Origin: an uncultured Clostridia bacterium
Lineage (GTDB): Bacteria > Bacillota > Clostridia > Oscillospirales > Acutalibacteraceae
Reading direction: 5' to 3'
Assembly (NCBI GenBank): GCA_947169815.1
Contig: CAMVRG010000004.1
Coordinates: 1-35,764 of the forward strand
DNA: 35,764 nt
Shown here: one piece after another, positions 26,363-34,373 of the stretch
Layout: every line of letters begins with the position of its first letter
Numbering within the stretch: position 1 is the first letter of the stretch
Translations under genes and position numbers: made by a program
Notes under the pieces: generated by a model
What the model was told of the DNA's origin: nothing
What the model saw: only the letters and a program-made list of their open reading frames with translations
Databases searched by the model: none

Positions 26363-26874
26363 AATGTATAAAAATGAGCTACAAGGGGTTTGAATTTCCC
26401 GTAAACGTTAAGAGCATAAATGCAAGCTTTTCAAAGAATATTAGCACGCTCCCGATACCTAAAAGAAGTGCCCGGGCGCAGGAAATCTGTTTTAACCCGA
26501 CGGTAATAAGCGGGAGCGGGTATTTCGCGGGGGAAAACGCAAACGAGAGGGCGCATATGCTTATGACTGCTTTTCAGAGCAGGGGAGCGGCGTATCTTTT
26601 CTCGCCTCTGTTTTCACCGATGAAAGTGTTCTTCAGCGATTTAAAGCTTTCGGCGGATTCGGCGGAAAACAGAATTGAATACTCATTTACCTTCGTTGAG
26701 GAGGTAAACTCAAAACGCAGGCGCTACGATTTCGGCTACACCTTCGCGCTTCCCGATGAGAACCTTTACGATATCGCAAACCGATGCGGAGTTAAGATTG
26801 AGGAGATTGTCGGGGCGAATGAGTGCAGGGATTTATTCTCGGTAAACGAGGGGGATAAAATATGGCTGAACTGA
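26359..26874 (+). CDS. Baseplate hub protein with C-terminal LysM (XkdP-like)
   Basis: 171 aa from GTG; GSGYFAGENANERAHMLMTAFQ...GAAYLFSPLFSPMKVFFSDLKLS; LysM-like YDIANRCGVKIEEIVGANECRDLFSVNEGDKIWLN. Confidence 0.75.
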   Translation: MKCIKMSYKGFEFPVNVKSINASFSKNISTLPIPKRSARAQEICFNPTVISGSGYFAGENANERAHMLMTAFQSRGAAYLFSPLFSPMKVFFSDLKLSADSAENRIEYSFTFVEEVNSKRRRYDFGYTFALPDENLYDIANRCGVKIEEIVGANECRDLFSVNEGDKIWLN

Positions 26875-27806
26875 GTTTCAGGCTTTATTCCGAAACGGGG
26901 GAAGCCATTTCTCCCGAAAGGATAATCTCATACGAGCTTTCCTCCTCGGTATCGGCGCCCTGCGACGGGCTGAGACTGAGCTGGCTTTCGGATTCTTCGC
27001 CTTTTGAATTATCAAGAGCGGAAGCATATATAGACGGCGGGCTGATATTCAGCGGCTATTGCGACACTCAGCGCGAGGAAAACGCTCCCGATGGCGTAAA
27101 ATGCTTTATCTACGCGCGCTCCTCCGCCTGTATTTTAACGGATAACGAGGCTCAGCCCTGCACCTATGACGCGCCGACGGCAAGGTCGCTATTTAAAATC
27201 AACGCCGAAAAATACGGCTTTGAGTTTTTAATGAAGGATGTGTCGTGCGAGGGTAAATATACCGTAAGAAAGGGCTGTTCGTGCTACTCGGCTATTAACC
27301 GTCTTGTCTCTTACGTATGCGGTAAAAATATAACCGTTACTCCCGACGGAAGACTGACCGTTTCGGGCTCAGACGAAGTATGTGAAATAGATAAGGACAA
27401 GGTTATAACGCTTAAAAAAACGGTTAACAGAGGCGCGCCGCTTTCCGAAATTGATTACAAGACCTCGTCGGATTCCTCATATATGCGCCATATCAAAAGC
27501 AGGTATTTTGAGCGCAGGGGAATTATAAGAACGAAAAAGGTCAATTTGTCCTCGCTTTTTGACTGGGAGAGAGGAATCGAGCTTAAAAAAATGCTGAGAG
27601 ACGCGGCGTCGGAATATGAAAAACTCGAGCTTACGCTGACGGGCGCTCTGGAGATTAAGATGTATGACGAAGTTGATTATTCGGAATATGAAACAAACGG
27701 ATACTATACCGCCTCGATTCTCCGTATTCTTGATAAAAACGGCGAGAGAACGGTAATAACGCTCCTGAAAGAACACGATTTGGAGGAGATTATGTATGTG
27801 GATTAG
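26862..27806 (+). CDS. Phage late-control D / hub protein (XkdQ-like)
   Basis: 314 aa; RSLFKINAEKYGFEF...YSAINRLVSYVCGKNITVTPDGRLTVSGSDE. Confidence 0.75.
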   Translation: MAELSFRLYSETGEAISPERIISYELSSSVSAPCDGLRLSWLSDSSPFELSRAEAYIDGGLIFSGYCDTQREENAPDGVKCFIYARSSACILTDNEAQPCTYDAPTARSLFKINAEKYGFEFLMKDVSCEGKYTVRKGCSCYSAINRLVSYVCGKNITVTPDGRLTVSGSDEVCEIDKDKVITLKKTVNRGAPLSEIDYKTSSDSSYMRHIKSRYFERRGIIRTKKVNLSSLFDWERGIELKKMLRDAASEYEKLELTLTGALEIKMYDEVDYSEYETNGYYTASILRILDKNGERTVITLLKEHDLEEIMYVD

Positions 27807-28155
27807 CAGAATGCTTGCGAAAAACCACGAAAGCGAAAAGGCGCAGAGCGGATACATAAGTATGAGCAACGGCGGAGAGCTTGAGGCGGGCTCAACCGTT
27901 AACGCAAGGGGAATAAAAGCGTATTCTCCCTACGGATATTCGGCTGCGGTTCCCGTCGGCGAGGAGGTAATTCTCGTTCCCTCGGCGGAGGGACAGGCTA
28001 TTCTCGGGACGAGAGAAGGCGGCGCCTCGCTCCCCCAGGGAGAGGTCGAAATCTCTTCAAAGGGAGGAGCGAAAATTCTTCTTAAAAATGACGGAACGGT
28101 CATTATCAACGGACATTATGTAATTAACAAAGAGGGTGAGGTATCAGTTGTATAA
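27796..28155 (+). CDS. Baseplate spike/assembly protein (Mu gp45/gpV-like)
   Basis: 119 aa; GIKAYSPYGYSAAVPVGEEVILVPSAEGQAILGTREGGASLPQGEVEISSKGGAKILLKNDGTVIINGHYVINKEGE. Confidence 0.8.
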   Translation: MWISRMLAKNHESEKAQSGYISMSNGGELEAGSTVNARGIKAYSPYGYSAAVPVGEEVILVPSAEGQAILGTREGGASLPQGEVEISSKGGAKILLKNDGTVIINGHYVINKEGEVSVV

Positions 28156-28477
28156 GCTAATTGACGGCGAGTATGTAAAGGACGGCGGGGAGCTCTTAAC
28201 GGTTGAATATATTGAAGCGCTTTTACAGAATATTTCCCTCATACTACATGCCGAAAGGGGAAAATTTTACCCCGACAAAGATTTCGGAAGCCGTATAAGG
28301 GAGATAAAAAGAGAGCCGTTTGAGGAATATGCGGCGGCATATATAAGACAGGCGCTTTACGGTCTTGACGGAGTATTCGTAAAGAGCGTGAAGAAAAACG
28401 GAAATGAAATAACTGTAAGTCTTACTATCAACAATGAGGACAGAGAGGTGGTTTTACCATTTGAAAATGACATATGA
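28148..28477 (+). CDS. Baseplate wedge gp25/GpW-like (XkdS-like)
   Basis: ~109 aa; SLILHAERGKFYPDKDFGSRIREIKREPFEEYAAAYIRQALYGLDGVFVKSV. Start TTG 28148 or GTG 28136. Confidence 0.8.
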   Translation: MYKLIDGEYVKDGGELLTVEYIEALLQNISLILHAERGKFYPDKDFGSRIREIKREPFEEYAAAYIRQALYGLDGVFVKSVKKNGNEITVSLTINNEDREVVLPFENDI

Positions 28478-29522
28478 TACTATACTCGGCGAAATGAAAA
28501 ACGCGTTTTTTGAAAAATGCGGAGAAAATGTTGAAAAATACAGCGAGCTGAGCGCTCGCTTTGAGGCGGTCGCAAGCGAAATGTACTCTCTTTTCTGCGG
28601 CTGTGAATTCGTATTAAAGCAGGCGTTTCCCCAGACGGCGAGCGGCTCATATCTCGACTTTCATGCAAGGCTCAGGGGCGCCGAAAGGAAGGCGGCTTCA
28701 AAAGCGAGAGTAATGCTTACTTTCAGCCTTGGCGAGCTCAGCGAAACGGATACCGTAATAGACGGCGGCTGTATCTGCGCCTCGAAAAACAATCCGTTCA
28801 TCCAGTTCGTTACGCTTGAAAGCGCGGTAATTCCCGCGGGAGAACTCAGCGTAACAACCGAAGCCGAGGCGGCGGAATGCGGCGGCTCATATAATGTTAA
28901 GGCGGGCGAGGTCACGGTAATAGTTAACCCTCCGCTTACGGTCGCCGCAGTAACTAACGCCGCTCCCCACGCTTTCGGCTTTGAAGCGGAGAGCGACTCA
29001 AGGCTGAGAAAACGAATTCTTTCGGCTTACAGTATTCCGAGCACGGGCTTTTCGGCGGACTCGCTGAGAGAGTCGGTTCTCGCTATTGACGGGGTGCTTG
29101 ACTGCAGTGTGTCTGAGAGAAACAATACCGCAGTAGTCTCTCTTAAGACTGCCGACGGAGAAATAAGCGAGGCGCTCAGGGAGGAAATCGGCGACAAACT
29201 GTACATAGCCGATATTTTCGGATTTAACAAGGAAATCAACTTAGCCCGAAAGCGCGACTGCGCGCTCAGAATAAGCGTTAAATGCAGCGTCAGCGAGTTT
29301 GAAAGAATCGAAGAAGAAGTGAAGGATAAGGTTAAGGAAATTACAGAGTCGCTTCTTATAGGCGAAAGTCTCGTTCTCTCTTCTCTTTCATATGCGGTAT
29401 TTACCGTAGACGGAGTTGAATTCTGTGAGGTTACAAGCGCTGACGCCGTTGACGGAATAGTCGTATGCTCTTCTGACGAATTTCTCACTTTTGACAGTAT
29501 TGAGGTAAGCTGTTATGAATAA
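28461..29522 (+). CDS. Baseplate J-like protein (XkdT/gp47-like)
   Basis: ~353 aa; GSYLDFHARLRGAERKAASKARVMLTFSL...FGFEAESDSRLRKRILSAYSIPSTGFSADSLRESVLAIDGVLDCSV. Start TTG 28461 or ATG 28467. Confidence 0.85.
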   Translation: MKMTYDTILGEMKNAFFEKCGENVEKYSELSARFEAVASEMYSLFCGCEFVLKQAFPQTASGSYLDFHARLRGAERKAASKARVMLTFSLGELSETDTVIDGGCICASKNNPFIQFVTLESAVIPAGELSVTTEAEAAECGGSYNVKAGEVTVIVNPPLTVAAVTNAAPHAFGFEAESDSRLRKRILSAYSIPSTGFSADSLRESVLAIDGVLDCSVSERNNTAVVSLKTADGEISEALREEIGDKLYIADIFGFNKEINLARKRDCALRISVKCSVSEFERIEEEVKDKVKEITESLLIGESLVLSSLSYAVFTVDGVEFCEVTSADAVDGIVVCSSDEFLTFDSIEVSCYE

Positions 29523-30081
29523 TTCGTTTGATAGAATGAAAAAGCTCCTTGAGGGAATCGGGCTTTCGTTTAACGAGGGCGGTATTTCCTGCGCCGAGCT
29601 TTACGCTTACGCAAGAGGACTCGCGCTGATAGACGAGAGCATTGCGAGGACTGAGAGTATTGTTTTTATGAGCGGCGAGGATAAGGAAACGCTTGCGAGA
29701 TATGCGGATATGCTCGGCATTGACAGAGAAAGGTTTACCGCAGAGGAACTTAAGGCAGAGATAGAAGAACGCCTTTCGGCGGGCTTTTCAGAGTGCTCGG
29801 TTTCTCAGGCACAAAGAGCGTTTTCGCTTATCGGCTCGGGTAGTATATCCTTTTCGGCCGACGAGGCTTGTCTTAACGGAGTAAAGCTTGAGGATTTATA
29901 TGAGGCTTCAAAATATCTTCACGCCTTTACGCCGTATTTTACTAACTGGATATATTCGGGTGAGGGCGAGAGGCTTACCTTTGATATGAGAGAATCGCTC
30001 TCACTCTCGTTTAACGATTTTGACAGATACAGTTTTACGTTTACTTTTTTAGACAGTTTAAGGAGTGATATTTTTGAGTAG
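29515..30081 (+). CDS. YmfQ/DUF2313-like tail protein
   Basis: 188 aa between gpJ-like and fibre genes; EELKAEIEERLSAGFSECSVSQAQRAFSLIGSG. Confidence 0.6.
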   Translation: MNNSFDRMKKLLEGIGLSFNEGGISCAELYAYARGLALIDESIARTESIVFMSGEDKETLARYADMLGIDRERFTAEELKAEIEERLSAGFSECSVSQAQRAFSLIGSGSISFSADEACLNGVKLEDLYEASKYLHAFTPYFTNWIYSGEGERLTFDMRESLSLSFNDFDRYSFTFTFLDSLRSDIFE

Positions 30082-30550
30082 TTCCGAAAAAACGGGAAAT
30101 CTTCATTTATCAAAATGGCTCGGCAGCGACGTCCCTGAAAGGCTTGATTTCGTTGCGGACAACGTTCTTATTGACGCCGCAGTTACAAGCCACCGCAATA
30201 ACGACGATATTCACGTTACCGCGGTTGATAAGATGAAGTGGAACGCTCCGTACTATATAGATACCTATATGGGAAACGGGGCGGCTTCGAGAACGGTTAC
30301 GCTTACCTCGGGCTTTGACCCGAGCTGGGGAATTATATTCCCCGTAAACAGAGTTATGGGAAAAACCGACTTTTCAAACGAAGCTCATTACAACTATTTT
30401 GGTTTTATTTCAACAGAGGGCTCGACTACGGGCGTAGACATCGACGGACGCACGCTTACGGTTACCCAGTCCGCCATACCCGTATCGGGAAACGAGTATA
30501 GAAACTATAACGAAAACGGCGTAACATATATTTATATTTTATTCAGATAA
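30074..30550 (+). CDS. Short tail-fibre-like protein
   Basis: ~158 aa from TTG 30074; NLHLSKWLGSDVPERLDFVADNVLIDAAVTSHRNNDDIHVTAVDKMKWN typical of Firmicutes tail-fibre N-termini. Confidence 0.75.
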   Translation: MSSSEKTGNLHLSKWLGSDVPERLDFVADNVLIDAAVTSHRNNDDIHVTAVDKMKWNAPYYIDTYMGNGAASRTVTLTSGFDPSWGIIFPVNRVMGKTDFSNEAHYNYFGFISTEGSTTGVDIDGRTLTVTQSAIPVSGNEYRNYNENGVTYIYILFR

Positions 30551-30557
30551 ATTTTTC

Positions 30558-30586
30558 TTTACATTGAGCTTTCAAAGTAATATAAT
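30558..30586 (+). promoter_or_regulatory. Sigma-A-like promoter for DUF1015 gene
   Basis: TTTACA-N17-TATAAT. Confidence 0.75.
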
Positions 30587-30664
30587 CTATGTAATTTATG
30601 ATTTACGACAGGAAAATTTTTCTGTTATTGTAAATTGATGATTGCGGTGAAAGAGGTAAAGAAT

Positions 30665-31903
30665 ATGGCGGTATTCAAAGCGTTTAAAGCGTTCAGACCG
30701 AGCAGGGAATGCGGCGATAAAATCCCCGCGCTTCCGTATGATGTAATGAACAGCGACGAGGCGAGAGAGATGGTAAAGGGCAATCCGCTTTCGTTTCTTC
30801 ACGTAGACAAGGCGGAGATAGATTTAAGCCCTAATATTGACCACTACGCCCCCGAGGTTTACGAAAAGGCGAGAGAAAACCTTATAAGCCTTGAGGAGAG
30901 CGGAAAGCTTATTGAGGACGGTGAAAAATGTCTTTATATCTACCGTCAGGTTATGGGAGGAAGGTCCCAGACGGGAATAGTCGGCTGCGCCTCGGTAGAC
31001 GATTATATCAATAACGTTATCAAAAAGCACGAGCACACGCTCGCAAAAAAGGAGCAGGACAGAATTAATCATGTCGATAAATGCGACGCGAATACGGGTC
31101 CGATTTTTCTTACTTACAGAAACAGCAATAAGATTACCGCAACGGTAAATTCCTGGATAAGAAGCCGTATGCCCGAATACGATTTTAAACAGGGTAATGT
31201 AAACCATACCGTATGGGTAATTGACGACGGCGATGTAATAAAAACGCTTGAAAAAGCGTTTAAAGACGTAAGCTCGCTTTACATAGCCGACGGACACCAC
31301 CGCTGCGCTTCGGCGGTAAGAGTTGCCGAAATGAGAAGGGCTCAGCACCCCGATTACACGGGAAACGAGGAATTCAATTTCTTACTTGCGATTGCATATC
31401 CCGACTCCGAGCTTGAAATTATGGACTACAACAGAGTCGTTAAGGATTTAAACGGACACAGCTTTGAGGAGTATCTTAAGCTCGTTGAAAAATGCTTTAC
31501 GGTTGAAAAGGCGGAGAAGGCGGCGACGCCCGCAAACAAGCACGAATTTCTTATGTTTTATCATAAGCAGTGGTATAAGCTTACCGCCAGGGAGGGTACG
31601 TTTAACGAAAACGACCCCGTAGGACAGCTTGACGTTTCAATTTTACAAAACAACGTTTTAAAGCCGATTCTCGGGATAGATAATCCGAAAACAAGCGACA
31701 GAATTGATTTTATCGGCGGTATAAGAGGACTGAAAGAGCTTGAAAAAAGAGCGCTTACCGATATGGAGCTTGCGTTTGCCATGCACCCGACAACAATCGA
31801 GGACCTTATGAGCATCGCCGACGCGGGAGAGATTATGCCTCCGAAATCCACCTGGTTTGAGCCTAAGCCGCTTTCGGGTATATTCATTCATCATTTAAGT
31901 TAA
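30665..31903 (+). CDS. DUF1015 family protein
   Basis: MAVFKAFKAFRPSRECGDKIPALPYDVMNSDEAREMVKGNPLSFLHVDKAEID; IADGHHRCASAVRVAEM. Confidence 0.92.
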   Translation: MAVFKAFKAFRPSRECGDKIPALPYDVMNSDEAREMVKGNPLSFLHVDKAEIDLSPNIDHYAPEVYEKARENLISLEESGKLIEDGEKCLYIYRQVMGGRSQTGIVGCASVDDYINNVIKKHEHTLAKKEQDRINHVDKCDANTGPIFLTYRNSNKITATVNSWIRSRMPEYDFKQGNVNHTVWVIDDGDVIKTLEKAFKDVSSLYIADGHHRCASAVRVAEMRRAQHPDYTGNEEFNFLLAIAYPDSELEIMDYNRVVKDLNGHSFEEYLKLVEKCFTVEKAEKAATPANKHEFLMFYHKQWYKLTAREGTFNENDPVGQLDVSILQNNVLKPILGIDNPKTSDRIDFIGGIRGLKELEKRALTDMELAFAMHPTTIEDLMSIADAGEIMPPKSTWFEPKPLSGIFIHHLS

Positions 31904-31909
31904 AAACGG

Positions 31910-31943
31910 AGCCCCGCGGATACTGTTCCGCGGGGCTTTTTTC
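31910..31943 (+). terminator. Intrinsic terminator
   Basis: AGCCCCGCGGA-tactgt-TCCGCGGGGCTTTTTT. Confidence 0.9.
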
Positions 31944-31964
31944 GGTCTTTATTATAAATTATTA

Positions 31965-31993
31965 TTGTTTTTTACCCGTTAAAGTGTTAAAAT
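31965..31993 (+). promoter_or_regulatory. Sigma-A-like promoter, extended -10, for M28 peptidase gene
   Basis: TTGTTT-N17-TAAAAT preceded by TGT. Confidence 0.5.
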
Positions 31994-32026
31994 GTATTTG
32001 TTATAATCTATTGAGGAGGTTTTCTT

Positions 32027-33361
32027 ATGAAGGAAGAAAATAGAAAGTATGCTGAGGAAGCGTACGAAATAGTTAACGACGCAGCTCATAAAATCGGCTC
32101 CCGTCTTCCCGGAACAGAGGGCGAGAGAAAGTTCCACGATTATATGGCGGATAAGCTTAAGGCTATCGGAATCAAGCCCGTGAAAGAGGAATTTGCGGTA
32201 TCTCCGCGCTCTGGCATCGGCGGACTCGGATATGCAGGCTGGGCAGGCTTTATTATCAGCCTCGGCGCATATCTTGCTCTCGCTATCCCGCAGCTCTGGA
32301 TTCCGCTCGGAATATTCGCTTTTCTTTCGGTATTCTGGCTCATATTCAGTTGTTTCTTCTATAAGACCTGGTTTGATATGTTCTTCCCTCAGGCTATTTC
32401 TCAGAACAGCTACGGTATTCTTGAACCTGAGGACGGAAACGTTGAATATAATATTATCCTTTCGGGACATACCGACACGTCCTGGACCTGGCGCCACAGT
32501 GAGCACGCTTATAAGTATAAGGATAAGCCGATTATCGGTATTATCGCAACCTACGGCAAGGTAGGCTTCGGCGCAGTTTGCTTCTTCGCTATGACTATCG
32601 CTACAATGTTTATGTGCGTTCTTGCGATTGCTCAGGTATTCAATGCAAACTGGGTGCAGGTTCTTATGATGACTACCTTCTATCAGGTATTCAAGACTAT
32701 ACTTTATATCTTCCCCGTAATTTCAGCTATCGGCTGCTGGTTCGTAATTATGTGGGGTGATCCAAACGGCGAAAACGCGTCAAGAGGCGCTATGGATAAT
32801 GCTACGGGTATCGCGCTTTCTTACGAGGTAATCAGATACTTTAAGGAAAATCCCGACAAGATGCCGAAAAACTGCAGAATTATTGACCTCAACGTAGGTT
32901 CAGAGGAATCGGGACTCAGAGGCTCAATGTTCTTTGCTCAGGAGCACAAGGGCGACGAGCTTACAAAGAACGCCTGGAATATCAATATCGACTCGGTTGC
33001 CGACAAGGATTACTTTGAGGTCGTTATAAAGGACGACTGGCAGGGCTGCCGCTTCGATAAGGATATGGAGCAGATGTTTAAGGATACCTTCCTTGAGCTT
33101 GAAATTCCGAGCAAAACTAACCACTGTATCCATAACCCCGTAGGCGGCTGCGACTCTACGCCTATGACGAGAGCGGGTATCAAGTCCGTTACCTTCGCGG
33201 CTCAGAATCCCATGCTTACATATTATTATCACACATGGAGAGATATGCCTGAGCGCTTTGAAATGGAAACGGTCGGAGACGGCTTCGACGTTGTACTCGG
33301 CGTAATTGATAAAATTGCAAAGTTCCAGGAGGAAAACGGTTACAGAGGACCTCAGAAATAA
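32027..33361 (+). CDS. M28 family metallopeptidase with internal transmembrane helices
   Basis: 444 aa; IILSGHTDTSWTW, ASRGAMDNATGIALSYEVIRYF, LNVGSEESGLRGSMFFAQEH, INIDSVAD. Confidence 0.88.
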   Translation: MKEENRKYAEEAYEIVNDAAHKIGSRLPGTEGERKFHDYMADKLKAIGIKPVKEEFAVSPRSGIGGLGYAGWAGFIISLGAYLALAIPQLWIPLGIFAFLSVFWLIFSCFFYKTWFDMFFPQAISQNSYGILEPEDGNVEYNIILSGHTDTSWTWRHSEHAYKYKDKPIIGIIATYGKVGFGAVCFFAMTIATMFMCVLAIAQVFNANWVQVLMMTTFYQVFKTILYIFPVISAIGCWFVIMWGDPNGENASRGAMDNATGIALSYEVIRYFKENPDKMPKNCRIIDLNVGSEESGLRGSMFFAQEHKGDELTKNAWNINIDSVADKDYFEVVIKDDWQGCRFDKDMEQMFKDTFLELEIPSKTNHCIHNPVGGCDSTPMTRAGIKSVTFAAQNPMLTYYYHTWRDMPERFEMETVGDGFDVVLGVIDKIAKFQEENGYRGPQK

Positions 33362-33370
33362 AACGGATTG

Positions 33371-33400
33371 TCGGAGGGATTAAAAGTCCCTCCGATTTTT
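33371..33400 (+). terminator. Intrinsic terminator
   Basis: TCGGAGGGA-ttaaaag-TCCCTCCGATTTTT. Confidence 0.85.
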
Positions 33401-33430
33401 CAATAATTACACATTATCAGGGGGATAATT

Positions 33431-34057
33431 ATGTCGAAGGTATTAATTATAAACGGCAGCCCCAATGCAAGGGGCTGTACGGCAACTGCTCTTAACGAAA
33501 TGATAAAAGTTTTTGAAAACGAGGGTATTGAAACGAAAGTAGTTCAGGTCGGAAACAAGGCGGTAAGAGGTTGTATTGCGTGCAACACCTGCGAGAGCAG
33601 AGGCAAGTGCGTTTTTGACGACCTAGTAAACGAAACCGCTCCGCTTTTTGAAGAGGCGGACGGTCTTGTAATCGGCAGCCCCGTTTATTACGGTTCGCCT
33701 AACGGAACCCTTCTTTCGTTTCTTGACAGGCTTTTTTATTCAACGCCGTTTCAGAAGCACCTCAAGGTCGGCGCAGCGGTTGTATCCTGCCGCCGCGGAG
33801 GTAATACCGCGTCGTTTGACGTACTTAATAAGTATTTTACAATTTCTTCAATGCCCGTTGCATCAAGCACCTACTGGAACCAGGTTCACGGCTTTACTGC
33901 CGAGGACGTTTTAAAGGATAAGGAGGGCTTACAGACGATGAGAAACCTCGCGAGAAATATGTCCTTTATGATTAAGGCAATCGCCGACGGAAAGGAAAAA
34001 TACGGCGCGCCCGAACTTGAGCGCGGCTGTTTTACGAGCTTCCCCGACGGAAAATAA
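33431..34057 (+). CDS. Flavodoxin-fold NAD(P)H-dependent oxidoreductase
   Basis: 208 aa; VLIINGSPNARGCTATALNEMIKVFE, ACNTCESRGKCVFDD, GSPVYYGSPNGTLLSFLDRLFY. Confidence 0.92.
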   Translation: MSKVLIINGSPNARGCTATALNEMIKVFENEGIETKVVQVGNKAVRGCIACNTCESRGKCVFDDLVNETAPLFEEADGLVIGSPVYYGSPNGTLLSFLDRLFYSTPFQKHLKVGAAVVSCRRGGNTASFDVLNKYFTISSMPVASSTYWNQVHGFTAEDVLKDKEGLQTMRNLARNMSFMIKAIADGKEKYGAPELERGCFTSFPDGK

Positions 34058-34133
34058 AAAAAGAGCAGGAAGGGGCGCCCGTCATAAAGAATGTCAGCCT
34101 TAAAATCGCCTCTTTTTCGCTATAACTGTATTA

Positions 34134-34170
34134 AAAATCGGGTAAAGGCGGCAAGCCTTTATCCGATTTT
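34134..34170. repeat. Strong internal hairpin A
   Basis: AAAATCGGGTAAAGGC-ggcaa-GCCTTTATCCGATTTT, 16-bp stem with one G:U. Confidence 0.8.
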
Positions 34171-34253
34171 ATGCTTTGTTCTAACAAAAAATAGGCTGAT
34201 TTTAAGGTGCGAAGCAGTTTTGGCAAAGTAATTTTAGCTCATAAAGGGATAAT

Positions 34254-34289
34254 AAAACCGCTTGCATACTCGCGTATTCAAGCGGTTTT
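34254..34289. terminator. Internal hairpin B, terminator-like
   Basis: AAAACCGCTTG-cATACtcgcGTATt-CAAGCGGTTTTTT. Confidence 0.7.
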
Positions 34290-34373
34290 TTATTTCTTTA
34301 GGGGCAAAAGGACAAAGCCAAAACCTAATCTTCCTTATGACGGGCGCCCCAAGGGCGCCCCTTCCTGCTCTTT

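Noticed and set aside
19881-30634. Interpretation as an ordinary active prophage
   Set aside because: No integrase, repressor, replication, lysis, tail tube/sheath/TMP or evident att direct repeats in or next to the cluster.
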